Assembly: GCF_035046505.1 (NCBI RefSeq)
Contig: NC_089823.1
Coordinates: 4,828,767-4,892,766, forward strand
From: Tiliqua scincoides
Lineage: Eukaryota > Chordata > Lepidosauria > Squamata > Scincidae
Direction: 5' to 3'
Length of the DNA stretch: 64,000 bases
Shown here: positions 40,940 to 51,667 of the stretch, in pieces
How positions within the stretch are numbered: the first letter of the stretch is position 1
How the letters are laid out: every line of letters starts with the position of its first letter
Notes under the pieces: model-generated
What the model was told of the DNA's origin: nothing
The model's input: the letters and a program-made list of their open reading frames with translations, nothing else
The model's database searches: none
Program-made: the position numbers and the translations under genes

Positions 40940-41905
40940 TCACTCATTTTGGGGTTTGGGGTGCTGCAAGGGTCCATCTTATCCCCCAAGCTCTTTAACA
41001 TCTATATGAAGCCGCTGGGAGAGGTCATCCGGGGGTTTGGAGTGGGATGCGATCAGTATGCTGATGACACCCAGCTTTATCTCTCCTTTCCCCCTGATTC
41101 TGAGGAGGCGGTTGGGGTCCTGGATCGCTGTCTGGAGGCGGTTAGGGGCTGGATGTGGGCGAACAAGCTGAAATTAAATCCAGATAAGACAGAGGTGCTT
41201 CTGGTTTGGAAATCCACAGCTTGGGTATTGGACTATCGTCCTGCTCTGAATGGGGTTGCACTCCCTCTGAAGGAGCAGGTCCACAGCTTGGGGGTTCTCC
41301 TGGATCCACAGCTGCTCTTGGAGTCCCAGGTGGCAGCGATGGCCAGGGGAGCCTTTGCTCAGCTTCAGCTGATTTGCCAGCTGCGACCGTACCTGAGCTG
41401 CACGGACCTGGCCACAGTAACGCATGCCCTAGTGACATCTAGATTAGATTATTGCAATGCGCTCTACGTGGGGCTGCCTTTGAAGACGGCCCGGAAATTA
41501 CAGCTAGTACAGAAAGCGGCTGCTCGTGTGGTTGCTGGAGCACGTCGGTTTGACTCTGTCGAGCCATTGCTTTGGCGGCTACACTGGCTGCCAGTTCTGT
41601 TCCGGGCCCAATTCAAGGTGCTAGTTTTGACTTTTAAAGCCCTTTACAGCTCGGGCCCAGGGTATTTGAGGGACTGCCTCCTTCCTTATAATCCTGCCCG
41701 TACTCTTAGATCATCTGGGGGGGCCCTTTTGACTGTGCTGCCACCAAGAGATGTGAGAGGGGTGGCGGCCAGGAAGAGGGCCTTCTCGGTGGTGGCCCCC
41801 GAACTTTGGAATACCCTTCCCTTAGAATTGAGAACTTCTCCCTCGTTGCTAATATTTCGGCGTGGACTGAAGACCTTTTTATTTCAAAAAGCTTTTAATT
41901 GTTGA
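40940..41905 (+). CDS. L2 ORF2 C-terminal half, open frame
   Basis: About 320 codons without a stop. It begins with a changed form of the RT motif (GVLQGSILSP; Pro to Leu), then DQYADDTQLYL with intact catalytic Asp-Asp, RGWMWANKLKLNPDKTEVLL, KLQLVQKAAARVVAGARRFD and the C-terminus ELWNTLPLELRTSPSLLIFR. Trp occupies the codon that is a stop in the 3690-5798 copy. Fingers and endonuclease are missing, so the protein would be inactive; the open frame simply shows a young insertion. No true start codon is present at the junction. Confidence 0.85.
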   Translation, partial: SLILGFGVLQGSILSPKLFNIYMKPLGEVIRGFGVGCDQYADDTQLYLSFPPDSEEAVGVLDRCLEAVRGWMWANKLKLNPDKTEVLLVWKSTAWVLDYRPALNGVALPLKEQVHSLGVLLDPQLLLESQVAAMARGAFAQLQLICQLRPYLSCTDLATVTHALVTSRLDYCNALYVGLPLKTARKLQLVQKAAARVVAGARRFDSVEPLLWRLHWLPVLFRAQFKVLVLTFKALYSSGPGYLRDCLLPYNPARTLRSSGGALLTVLPPRDVRGVAARKRAFSVVAPELWNTLPLELRTSPSLLIFRRGLKTFLFQKAFNC

Positions 41906-42085
41906 CAGGCTGGCTGGCTTCCTTCTCTTTTATATTGGCATCCACGGGGCTTGTTTTAGATCTTTTAAATATGTGCAACTGTTTTTATTATTGTTTTTAA
42001 TTGCTATTTTTGTATTTTAATTGTTGTAGGCCGCCTTGTGTGCCCATGGGGCAAAAAGGCAGGATATAAATTAATAAAAATAATA
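40940..42085 (+). mobile_element. L2-clade LINE, strongly 5' truncated
   Basis: The 5' junction falls inside the RT, just before its GVPQGS-type motif. The 3' UTR ends GGCAAAAAGGCAGGATATAA followed by a short (ATA)-rich tail. It is highly similar to the L2 copy ending at 5798, including the YADDTQLYLSF block and the 3' UTR. Confidence 0.92.
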
Positions 42086-42199
42086 GTAATTTTCTGCCTA
42101 GCCTGAGTTCTCCTGATTTGTGTCTTTTGGAGAAAGTGAAATAATTGTTTCCCAGAAGGTCCCTCCAGAAATGTTGGTTTACCAGTTCTAATGATCTGT

Positions 42200-42531
42200 C
42201 CTTTCTTTACACAGTGTGTGATTGGTCTGTGGAACGCCTAACCACAGGATGTGGTGATGGCATCTGGCCTGGATGCCTTTAAAAGGGGTTGCACAGATTT
42301 CTAGAAGAAAAGTCCATCACAGGTTACAAGCCATGATGAGTTTGTGCAACCTCTTGGTTTTAGAAATAGGCTATCTCAGAAAGTCAGGTGCAAGGGAGTG
42401 GCACTAGATTGCAGGTCTCTTGTTGTCTTGACTGCTCCCTGAGGCTTTCGGTGGGCCACTGTGAGATCCAGGAAGCTGGACTAGATGGAGCTTTGGCCTG
42501 ATCCATCAGGGCTCTTCTCATGTTCTTATGA
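42200..42531 (+). mobile_element. CR1 LINE 3' fragment
   Basis: TTTCTTTACACAGTGTGTGA, AACGCCTAACCACAGGATGT, then the 3' UTR and CTTCTCATGTTCTTATGATC. It has many substitutions, so it is older than most. Confidence 0.87.
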
Positions 42532-43229
42532 TCATATCTTCTGACACAGGGAAACAGAGAACTGAAATGCATCATATCAAAGGGGTTTGCCATGTGTGTG
42601 GTCAAGTGTGAAAATTCAGCCCCAGCAAGGATTTGGACTTCATTTTTCTTCAACCAAGAATAGACATAGAACACCACCATGACGCAAACCTTTGAGAAAA
42701 ATTTCTCCTACGATTAGAGGTGCTGCTGAATCTTGGGTGGTCTTCAGGTGCTCAAGCTACATGCCTCAAAAGAAGAGGTGTGTGTTAGGATCTCTGAATT
42801 CTTCTCTAGCAGCTTAAATCCAGAGGTGAAGAAGAATTCCTAGTTTGTCCACCTCCACCAGACCTGAAACTCTTTCCACTGCACTTGCTGGCCAGGCTGG
42901 TATTAGGCATACCTTGGTGGCCGTGGTGCTGTCAGGTGTTTTTGTGCTGTGGAGGCTCAAGGAATCTCGGGGTAGGTGGGGCTGGGGAAGAGTTTCACAT
43001 ACCCTTTGGTTGTCACCAGTTTTCACTGAAACTGTAATTTGAAATGAATATGAGGGTTTCTCCTAAGAAAAACCTGTGAGAAATTTGGGGGTGCGTGGGT
43101 GGAGTGTTGATGAGATTAGTGAAATTGATCAGGGAGAAGGCAGGACTGGCCCAAGGTGTCCGGATACCACTGGGTTGTTGGGAGGACAAAAGGAGGGAAG
43201 GAACTATGTATAGGGTGATCCAAAAGTCT
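42532..43229. other. No recognised feature
   Basis: No element or gene supported. Confidence 0.35.
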
Positions 43230-43370
43230 GTTACCCTGCATATGCCTAATCTTGTCTGATCTCGGAAGCTAAGCAGGTTCAGGCCTGGTTAGTACTTGGA
43301 TGGGAGACCGCTTGGGAATACCGGGTGCTGTAGGCTTATACCATAGTCTTTTGAGACTGCAGGTTGCCAA
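43230..43370 (+). mobile_element. 5S-rRNA-derived SINE
   Basis: GTTACCCTGCATATGCCTAA, TCTCGGAAGCTAAGCAGGTT, CTTGGATGGGAGACCGCTTG and TGCTGTAGGCTTATACCATA, followed by the tail AGTCTTTTGAGACTGCAGGT. The flanks CCAAAAGTCT (43220-43229) and CCAAAAGCCT (43371-43380) match at 9 of 10 positions, a target-site duplication. Confidence 0.92.
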
Positions 43371-43621
43371 CCAAAAGCCTTGTAAACCCCCCCCCCCCAG
43401 GATTGCAGAAATTATTACTAATCTTTGCTAATTGTTGTGTTTTCTGATTACAGGTGTCTTGACAGGAATAAAGCACACCAACAGCCATGTTTCAGTCAAT
43501 CAGTGTCCTCTCTGTTTGTACCAGATTGATAAAGTAATATTTCGCCTGCATTTGACCAGTGTATATGGAGGGAGTGGGATTTTTGGATCACCCTGTACAC
43601 CACCATGTGCTCTTGGCAGCA

Positions 43622-44335
43622 GAAGCATGTGAAAGAGAGTCTGGTCCAACAAGAAGCTGACGGAACATACCAAGATCCAGGTCTACAGAGCTTGCGTCCT
43701 GAGTACACTTCTGTACTGCAGCGAGTCATGGACTCTTCGCTCACAACAGGAGAGGAAACTGAGCGCTTTCCACATCGCTGCCTCCGACACATCTCGGCAT
43801 CACCTGGCAGGACAAAGTTCCAAACAACACAGTCCTGGAACGTGCTGGAATCCCTAGCATGTATGCACTGCCGAAACAGAGACACCTGCGTTGGCTCGGT
43901 CATGTCGTGAGAATGGATGATGGCCGGATCCCAAAGGATCTCCTCTATGGTGAACTCGTGCAAGGAAAGCGCCCTACAGATAGACCACAGCTGCGATACA
44001 AGGACATCTGCAAGAGGGATCTGAAGGCCTTAGGAATGGACCTCAACAAGTGGGAAACCCTGGCCTCTGAGCAGCCTGCTTGGAGGCAGGCTGTGCAGCA
44101 TGGACTTTCCCTGTTTGAAGAGACACTTTGCCAACAGACTGAGGCAAAGAGGCAAAGAAGGAAGGCCCATAGCCAGGGAGACAGACCAGGGACAGACTGC
44201 ACTTGCTCCCGGTGTGGAAGGGACTGTCACTCCTGAATTGGCCTTTTCAGCCACACTAGATGCTGTTCCAGAACCACCTTTCAGAGCACAATACCAGAGT
44301 CTTTCGAGACTGAAGGTTGCCAACACAGTTGATCT
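43622..44335 (+). mobile_element. LINE 3' part with Cys/His C-terminus (copy B)
   Basis: Coding remnants include RVWSNKKLTEHTKIQVYRAC (across a frame change) and a long in-frame piece at 43859-44236: HLRWLGHVVRMDDGRIPKDL, YGELVQGKRPTDRPQLRYKD, ALGMDLNKWETLASEQPAWR, then a Cys-rich end DCTCSRCGRDCHS. The 3' UTR ends GTCTTTCGAGACTGAAGGTT at about 44320. This last stretch is the tail carried by the 5S-derived SINEs. It is 5' truncated before the RT palm. The piece from 43859 on is cleaner than the upstream half. Confidence 0.82.
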
Positions 44336-44524
44336 CCTGGATGGGCTGGCCTGGAGAGGCTCCAATATATCCCTAGTTCCTTTCAACATTGTTGTTGCTG
44401 TTGTTCCTGAAGCATCTATAAAACCTCTAGTGCAAGGAGGTACCTAAAAACCAGGTGGAAACATCAAATTAGTGACACCAGAACTCTGCCCATTGACTTA
44501 CAGTCTCCGTTAACCATCTGCACA
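44336..44524. other. No recognised feature
   Basis: No element or gene supported. Confidence 0.3.
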
Positions 44525-44747
44525 AGGCCCGAACTTTATTATTAATTATATTGCTATTCCTCCAAGGAGCTCTGGCCAGTGTACATGATTCTTCTCCCTT
44601 CCTTTTATGCTCACAACAACCCTGTGAGGGAAGTTAGGCTGAGAGGTTGTGAATGGCCCAGGGTCACCCAGGACCTAGCAATTGGAACCCGTGATGCCAT
44701 CTTTCTAGTCTAACCGCTCTAACCATTAAACCACACGGTCTGTCGTA
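44525..44747 (-). mobile_element. CORE/MIR-like SINE
   Basis: On the minus strand: tRNA-like head GTGTGGTTTAATGGTTAGAGCG, B-box-like CACGGGTTCCAATTGC, CORE-like region GTGACCCTGGGCCATTCACAA, CCTCTCAGCCTAACTTCCCT and CACAGGGTTGTTGTGAG, then an L2-like tail ending GCAATATAATTAATAATAAAG. The domain order is that of MIR-type SINEs mobilised by L2. Confidence 0.75.
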
Positions 44748-45479
44748 ACTCCCCAGTAATGCTGCACCTAATTAGCCACGAAACTGCGTCAGATTTTTTC
44801 CCAGGCTAGTTAGTGCTGCTGCACACAGCTGCTCCCTGAGCCTCAATAGAAGCAATTGTCCCCATCTGACATTTTAAGTTGTTTCAGCTGCAATCAAATG
44901 AAAAATGACACCCATTACATAAAAGAGGGCGGGGATGGAGCAAGACTGCAGTCACCAGCATTGACATACCCCCCTCCTCCCCCCCACAGGGACTGTTTTG
45001 AGGAGTTGCAGCTGTGGGGCAGCAGGGACTGGACTCCTGATTGGATTTGGCCATCATCAGAGGTCCCTAAACCAAGAGATGCATGTTAAACGGTCCACTG
45101 CTGGCCATAGACAAAAGGCATTTGCTCTCCTCCCTAAGGGCCCCGCTCTCCTCCCTGCTGCCCCCACTGAGAGATGATGTTCTCCCTGCCTCCTTTCCAA
45201 GCAAATCATCCATCCCAGGTTATGTCTCAACTTCTGGAGTGTTAACATGAGAACATCACTATGCGGTCATTAAGCAAAAGAGCTTGATAAAAGCCTGGCT
45301 GGATCCTTCCAAGACTCTTTCAGAGCCCAGGATTTTCTTTCACACAATGCCCAGTGAGATGCCTCTGGGAAACCTGTAAACAGGGCACAAAGGCAGGAGG
45401 GCTCCCTTGCTGTGCCCCACGCCCTGGAAGTGGAATTTGAAGTTATAGTGCCTCTGACCATGGAAGTTTCGCATCGCCA
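44748..45479. other. No recognised feature
   Basis: No element or gene supported. Confidence 0.35.
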
Positions 45480-45590
45480 TCATCAGGGCTGATTGCCATG
45501 GATAGTTGTGTTCTCTTCCACATATTTATCTAAGACTCCTTTAAAGCTATCTAAGTGTCGTCACCACCACATCTGTTTCCCCCTTTGTAG
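45480..45590 (-). mobile_element. Old CR1 fragment
   Basis: TTCCACATATTTATCTAAGACTCC, TTAAAGCTATCTAAGTGTCG and CACCACCACATCTG are the reverse complement of the CR1 C-terminal coding region (DAFKRGLDKFL), strongly decayed. Confidence 0.6.
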
Positions 45591-45629
45591 TCAGAGCAAT
45601 GTTTGAGCAGTGGGGAATTGGGGTTGGAG

Positions 45630-45875
45630 CAGTAGTGTAGCTAAGGGGGTGCAGGGGGTAGCAGTTGCACAGGGCAACAAGCTTTAGGGGGGCAACAAGT
45701 TGAGCTTGATGCTAGTGGCCAAAATAGTGAAAACCTTGGTATGTACAAATAATACCATCATGTTATATATCATTGGATAAGTAATTTAACACTGCATGCA
45801 GTGAAACAAACCCCACTGGAATAACTGTATTCTATCAAAAGGTATGGCCAATTAACCAGAAAATTTTTTGTTTAT
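45630..45875. mobile_element. hAT element, left part
   Basis: Starts CAGTAGTGTAGCTAAGGGGG and includes the shared interior TTCTATCAAAAGGTATGGCC and TTAACCAGAAAA of the 515-bp element at 34685 (in reverse). The right terminus is missing, and a Harbinger-like MITE begins nearby at 45892. Confidence 0.75.
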
Positions 45876-45891
45876 TTACTTAATAAATTAA

Positions 45892-46427
45892 CAGCCCGAT
45901 CCTAACTTGCACTGGAACAGGTAGGCCGGCAGGCTTGCGCTGTATCCAGTGCAAACTTGGGGCTGACTGCAGGCCAGTCTGGGGCAAGGAGAAAAAATTC
46001 CCCTTATCTCGAGTAACACTGCAGCAGCCCCAATGGGGCTACTTGAATCTATGCCACCTAAATTGGTGGTGGAAATCTGAGCAGCCTGAAGCTGCCCGGG
46101 AATGGGGCTAGGATCTGGCATAAGGGCTGAATCCTGGCCCTGCCTCCTGCTCCCTGCCAGCCCACCCACTGAATGCCCCAAAATTCCTCCCTCCTGCATT
46201 CTCCCCACCCTTCCCACATACCCCCAGACCTCTGCATTGGCCGAGCTTGGCTGGCGCAAACTCACCCAGCCCTGGAGCCCATGTCAGCGCGGGGAAGCTA
46301 GTGCATACCTGTGCGCTGGCCTATCTCCCCTGAGAGTGGTGCAAATGTGCTTTGCAGCACTTTTGTGACACTCATTGGCTGGCGCAAGGAACTTGCTCCG
46401 GCTGAGCTGGTGCTTTGGGTTGCACCC
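45892..46427. mobile_element. PIF/Harbinger-like element (536 bp), TAA on both sides
   Basis: Starts CAGCCCGATCCTAACTTGCA and ends GCTTTGGGTTGCACCC. TAA occurs at 45889-45891 and 46428-46430. The termini match loosely as GGGYNGCAAYCC. The interior resembles 62270-62754 (CTGGCGCAAGG and CAGCGCGGGG words in opposite orientation). Confidence 0.6.
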
Positions 46428-46888
46428 TAAATTTGAATGAATGAATTGAATCCTTTATTGGCATATAACCCTAAATTTGATTTTGCCATTGGGGGGGGGG
46501 GCGCTACAAAATCTTCTTTGCCTCTGGGTAGCAGATGCTTTAGCTACACCATGGGTGGGAGAAAAAGTTAGCCCCCCCCCATCAGCACCTGGAGGCTCCC
46601 CTAGGCACCACACCTAGGAAAAAAAAATGGAGAAATGTGCATATCTGCTAGCCATGGAAGAGGTACAAGGAGATGTGTGGGAGACTGAAATGCTCACCAG
46701 GCATTGACACACTGTTTTCAAGCTTCTCTGTACCGCCTCAAAAGCTTGAAACTGAAGACTCTTGGGGAATCTAGCCCAGTATGACTCTAAACTGACTGGT
46801 AGTAACTCTTTCAGACTGGACATTTTCTCTGCCTGAACTATAGGGGATATGAGTTGATCCTGGAAAAGTCTTCATGCAATGCACATGC
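46428..46888. other. No recognised feature
   Basis: G run at 46491-46501. No element or gene supported. Confidence 0.35.
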
Positions 46889-47192
46889 TTCGTTAACACC
46901 AGAACCAGGGGACATCCAGTGAAATGAAGTGTTGGGAGAGTTAGAACAGGCAAAATACAATATTTCTTTACCCTGCGTGTGATTGGTATAAGAAAAAGTC
47001 CACCACAGGTTACAAGCTGTGATGGATTTGTGCAACCTCTGGGTTTTAGAAGAGGGCTACCTCAGAATGTCAGGCACAAGGGAGGACGGAGGTCTCTTGT
47101 TGTCTTGTGTGCTCTGGTGGAAGCATCTGGTAGGCCACTATGAGATAAAGGAAGAGGGACTAGATCCAGCAGGGGTCTTCTTAGGTTCTTAT
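46889..47192 (+). mobile_element. CR1 LINE 3' fragment
   Basis: TAACACCAGAACCAGGGGAC, ATCCAGTGAAATGAAGTGTTGG, then the 3' UTR and CTTAGGTTCTTATG. Older and shortened by deletions. Confidence 0.85.
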
Positions 47193-47200
47193 GTCACTAA

Positions 47201-47379
47201 AGCCCAAATCCTAACCAACTTTCCAGCTTTGGCATAGCTGTCCCAATGAGACGTGTGGTGCATCCTGCAGTTGGGTGTCACTCATGGAGGCCTCCTCAAA
47301 GTAAGGGAATGTGTGTTCCCTTACGTCAGAGCTGCATTGCCCTTATGTCAGTGCTGGAAAGTGGGTTAGGATTGCGCCC
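47201..47379. mobile_element. PIF/Harbinger-like MITE (179 bp), TAA on both sides
   Basis: Starts AGCCCAAATCCTAACCAACT and ends GTGGGTTAGGATTGCGCCC, an inverted pair. TAA occurs at 47198-47200 and 47380-47382. The interior shares GGAGGCCTCCTCAAAGTAAG with 61980-62180 and GGAGGCCTC with 59096-59277. Confidence 0.78.
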
Positions 47380-47382
47380 TAA

Positions 47383-47867
47383 ATGAGTGTGTAATTCCTC
47401 CTACTGTCCTCGATGACCCTTCTGGAAAAGAGGCAGATGCAGGGAAGTGCTGAAGCCTCCATCTTCATGTACCAACCCATGACAAAAGGTACTCCATTCA
47501 ACCCTGTGCATCAATCTTTTCCACTGTGGATTAAAAAGAAATAAAGCACTTTGTATCATGTGACGCTTCCCGGAGATTAGCCAGGTCCCTTTGACAATGG
47601 CATGAGATAAACAAACCCTTTCAGGAGATCAGTTTAAGTCGGCTTTGTATGTGAAGGAAGCCCGTGGGACCAGGCTCAGGTAATCCGCAGATCAGTGAAG
47701 CACAGCTTGTCCTTTGTAACCTGAGCCATGGAGAATAAGCAGGGGTGAGAAACCGGTCCCCCCTTAATGTTACCTTCACTGGGGCTTCCCTGGAACTGGG
47801 ACCTGAAGGCTGCGACCTCTGGAGGGATGTAAAGCACAGTCCTATGTGGAACTTAAAATGATCAGAG
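47383..47867. other. No recognised feature
   Basis: No element or gene supported. Confidence 0.3.
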
Positions 47868-48006
47868 TTGCACATGCCCAATCTTGTCTGATCTCGGAAG
47901 CTAAGCAGGGTCAGGCCTGGTTAGTACTTGGATGGGAGACCGCCTGGGAATACCAAGTGCTGTAGGCTTATACCATAGTCTTTCGAGACTGAAGGTTGCC
48001 AACCAT
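47868..48006 (+). mobile_element. 5S-rRNA-derived SINE
   Basis: Starts GTTGCACATGCCCAATCTTG, contains CTCGGAAGCTAAGCAGGGTC, GGTTAGTACTTGGATGGGAG and ACCGCCTGGGAATACC, and ends CTTTCGAGACTGAAGGTTGC. This is the copy closest to canonical 5S over its middle part. No clear duplication was found. Confidence 0.9.
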
Positions 48007-48648
48007 TTGTACGACTAGTGATTCAGGGGGGTGAAGACAAGTAAACTGGGAGAAGGCAAATGGACAGGACTCTTGATTGCAAATGGAGGTGACCCTCTGG
48101 AAGGGCAAAACTCTGCAACTGGCTATGTTGAGCTGCTGTGATACAGAGCAGCCCTGCTTCGGGAGTGGGTGGTGGGTAGGACATCATATACACAAATCAC
48201 TTTGCCTCACACCACCTTTCCTCTCACCTACTCCCAGGGTCCGCACTCAGGCTGTAGCTTGTGCGCACACATGGCAGTACCTTCTGTTCACAACCTTTTA
48301 AATACTGACTCAGGAGCAGTAAGAGGAGGTCTCCATCCTTGCAATGAAGGCTGCATTTTGCCCAGAGAACTGAGTGCATGGGCATGTATGCACCTATGAC
48401 ACCACTGGTGTGAACCAGCACTCAAAGGGCTCAGCAGAATGTAGAAACCACTACCACATGCCCCCCACCCCTTTTTGCCCAGCTTTGGTTTGGGCTGACT
48501 GTGGCTAGAGAAGTAGATGTTACCCAAATTTGAAGGAGGAATGGCATTTGACTGTGATTTTTTAACCATCGTAATATACCATGGTTGATTTTTCCACCTT
48601 TCTCCAACCATCTGATTTCTCGCTACAACAGTTTAAAGTCTGAATAGC
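48007..48648. other. No recognised feature
   Basis: No element or gene supported. Confidence 0.3.
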
Positions 48649-48651
48649 TAA

Positions 48652-48741
48652 CAGCCCAATCCTATGCATGTCTACTCAGAAGTAAGTCCCATTACAGTCA
48701 ATGGGGCTTGCTCCCAGGAAAGTGTGGATAGGATTGGGCTG
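48652..48741. mobile_element. Short PIF/Harbinger-like MITE (90 bp), TAA on both sides
   Basis: CAGCCCAATCCTATGCATGT and GTGGATAGGATTGGGCTG form a clear inverted pair, and GTCCCATTACAGTCAATGGGGC lies at the centre. TAA occurs at 48649-48651 and 48742-48744. It is the same element as 14136-14225. Confidence 0.8.
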
Positions 48742-48744
48742 TAA

Positions 48745-49376
48745 ACCTCCTGCTTGAAATGCTCTTACTGAGTCTCTGTAGCACAGCATTGAAGGTTCAG
48801 TTACTCTCATCCTGCTTCACCTTTCTTGAAATCCAGGCCTGGTTCTGTCTTCCTGGATAAAAAGTCTGGGTGGTGGTTCTGTTGAATACGTGGGTTTTTT
48901 TTACAACCCAACAGACTGGATCATTCCATTATTTCTGCACTTTTAACAGCTCTTCAGAGAATCCTCCCGCCCCACCACTGGAACCACCCAAAAGAAAACC
49001 GTTCACATGCTCCAGCTCATGAGCACATATGTGCACAGTGGAACATTGTGTCCTCTGCCAAAAGAGAGGAAATTAATCCCCTGGCCAGTGGAGTGTTTGA
49101 GAAGAGTTAGTCAGTGAAGGCTGGCTGGCCAAATGGGCGGAGCTGACGTTTTGCTCCCAGAAATCTGGGATTGCTCACGATCTACTCCACTTATCTCTTT
49201 TGTCTGCTCCCCTTATCCTGGGCTGCAAACACTTCATATCTTCTCCCCCCCCCCCCCAAAGAAAATCTAAGTTCTGTTATCATAATTGTGCTGTCACACA
49301 GCCAAACTGAATGCAGGAGTTCCCCAGACAGGATCTGCAGCCAGACTGGGGCTGTGATGCAGGGAGAGGCCCAGGG
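48745..49376. other. No recognised feature
   Basis: C run at 49245-49258. No element or gene supported. Confidence 0.35.
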
Positions 49377-49463
49377 CAGTGGTATAAAGCACTAAGCAAA
49401 ACAGAAGCTAATTAGGGTCCCTTCAAAACTTAGTGCTTTGCACCCCCTCTAGCTATGCTACTG
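49377..49463. mobile_element. hAT MITE (CAGTGGCGTAGCTAG family), internally deleted
   Basis: CAGTGGTATAAAGCACTAAG joins after a few dozen bases to AAAACTTAGTGCTTTGCACC and TCTAGCTATGCTACTG. Most of the interior is missing, leaving 87 bp. Confidence 0.8.
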
Positions 49464-49729
49464 GCTGGAATTGTTCTGGGAATGTGATCAGCAGCCGCCG
49501 AGGACGCTGGACCGAATTGGAGAGGTGGGTGGCCACCCCACATGAGGAGTTAACCCTCAAAAAGAAACGGAGGGCATCTCCGGCAAAAATGAGTCTAAAG
49601 GATGGGGTTTCTTCCAAACTGCGACAGCTGCTGCTGCTGTTCAACAATGGGAAGTGAGGTCCCAGAGTCAGATGCATCTTCTGTACCACACTGTTGCAGA
49701 GCAGCCCAGATAGCAGCCAGTGCCGCAAC
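49464..49729. other. No recognised feature
   Basis: No element or gene supported. Confidence 0.3.
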
Positions 49730-49942
49730 CAGTGGTGTAGCTAGAGGGGGTGCAAAGCACTAAGTTTTGCAGGGAGCCTCACCATAGTTTGCAAGCAGCC
49801 CCTCCCCCTCCCCTACGCAGCCAGGCGTATGCCTCCGTTTTGCTCCCAGCACCCAGAATGGCTCCAAAGGGGAGGGGGAAGGGCCTGCGATGAGGCTCCC
49901 TGCAAACCTTAGTGCTTTGCACCCCCTCTAGCTATGCCACCG
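49730..49942. mobile_element. hAT MITE (CAGTGGCGTAGCTAG family), 213 bp
   Basis: Nearly complete: CAGTGGTGTAGCTAGAGGGG, GCAAAGCACTAAGTTTTGCA, and the mirror GCAAACCTTAGTGCTTTGCA, CCCTCTAGCTATGCCACCG. The flanking 8-mers do not match. Confidence 0.88.
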
Positions 49943-51134
49943 CTTGGACATTGCTGTTCTCAGTGATCCGGCCAGCGATTGGCAGTCAGTCACAACCTAT
50001 TCATGTCCATATATTGTTTTAATGGAAGGGACATGTTGCCAGGGACAAGGATTTGGTTGAAAAATGGGCCATTTCCCATGTGAAGTGCCTCATTTACCAG
50101 TTCCTCACCCCGACCTGCTTTGAAGACATGAAATACATTTTGAGCATCCACAGCAAAAGTGGGCCAGAAGAATAGGCGAGGTGGTGACGAAGTGGACAAA
50201 GCCCAAGAATTAGTCCCAATCAACTTGTGCTTGGCTCACAAAGAGCTGGGCTTTGATCAAGGTGCTGGGCATTAAAGCAGCCAAATAAATCACCCTCCAG
50301 CCAGCCTCCGCTGGACTCAGGTCTATTGTTGGACGGGAACCGACGTTCTGTTTGCATTCTTGACCCTTGACCTGGGACTATCAGCTGCTGAAGGGGAACA
50401 AGGACCGGGGGTGACCTGAAAGGTCAACGGGGGGCACCATCAATCAGGCTGCCTCTCCTGCCAGACTCCTGGGATGGCAATATGTGAAGTAATGACTATT
50501 TAAGGCCTCATTCTCTTTGAAGTCAGGCAAGGCAGAGATGCTTGGGGAATGATGGAAGGGCTTTGCAGAGCTTCGCTTAATCCCGAACGCTTCATTTTCT
50601 GAGCACATGGAGAGCTGGGATGCTTTCCCTATATAGCACACCAGAGCCCCTGGGCTGCATCCAAGCGGCATTGCGCATATGGGATGAGAGCACTTACCTC
50701 ATTGGAATAGCGGGTGTCCTTGATCTCTTGAATCTGTAGGTTGCCCATGCTATGAGTGCGCACAACATGCATGCATGTGTGAAACTCTTTGCAGAGGAAC
50801 ACTGCCCTTAACCCTCACCCCCTGTTGTGAACAGACAGAAGAATCCTGATTGGTTTCACTGGTCTGGTATGTGGGGAAAACAAAGCCATCATGAGATGCT
50901 TGTATACTAGGAAGGGAGAGAGACAGAGTGTGGGAGGACACCAGCAGAGGTCAGGAGAAGCTTTGCTGAGCTTCCTGCGCACTCCCTCAATCTCTCTTCT
51001 CTGATCTTTGCTCCTGGTAAACCACGGTCCTGATGTTGTCCCTAGTTTTGCCTTTGAGGACACTTTATTTATTTAAAATACTTGCTTTTCTCTACCCCCA
51101 TCCTGTCCTCCCATATGTTGCCTTACCTGGAGGA
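49943..51134. other. No recognised feature
   Basis: About 1.2 kb of single-copy-looking sequence with no element or gene supported. Confidence 0.4.
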
Positions 51135-51309
51135 CAGGGACATGCGGTGAGTGGGGAGGCAAGTGAGGCAGAGCCTCCCCACTGGAGTCCTTCAAAAAGC
51201 ATCACCACCATGTGAGATGCACAAGCACCCACATGGCAGAAGCATTTTTCAAAGGACTCCGGTGGGGAGAATCTGCCCAACTTGCCTTCCCGCCCACTGC
51301 ACGCCCCTG
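51135..51309. mobile_element. Palindromic hAT MITE (CAGGGACGTG family), perfect 8-bp duplication
   Basis: Starts CAGGGACATGCGGTGAGTGG and ends CACTGCACGCCCCTG. CTGGAGGA is exact at 51127-51134 and 51310-51317. The arms pair through GAGTCCTTCAAAAAGC and its mirror. Confidence 0.93.
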
Positions 51310-51667
51310 CTGGAGGAGATTCTAGGACTGCCCCCCCGCTGGCTGCAGTGTGTATGTAGGTGGTGTGGCTGCATCAGTGAAGGGGGGGATTAGATATGAT
51401 TGAGCTGATTCAATCCCACCCCCCACCCCCACTTATGACCTGTAGTTCTATCCCTAAAGGACTTGCAAACTTAAAAGAAAAAAAATGGTCTGGGGTATTA
51501 AAAGAGCCCCAAAAGTTAGGAAATGACATTAAAAGCAGAATTTTCCTCCTTCTGTTGGAGTGGCGGCTGATAGTCCTGCGACCTTTCTGTGGGGTGCAAT
51601 CCAAGCTCTATGAGGCAGCAGCAACTCAAAGTTATGATGGCAGATCTTGGTCCTGCTATCTTTCTTC
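51310..51667. other. No recognised feature
   Basis: No element or gene supported. Confidence 0.3.

Noticed and set aside
50444-50671. Short open frame in an otherwise unrecognised stretch
   Set aside because: Length is within chance expectation and no domain is seen.
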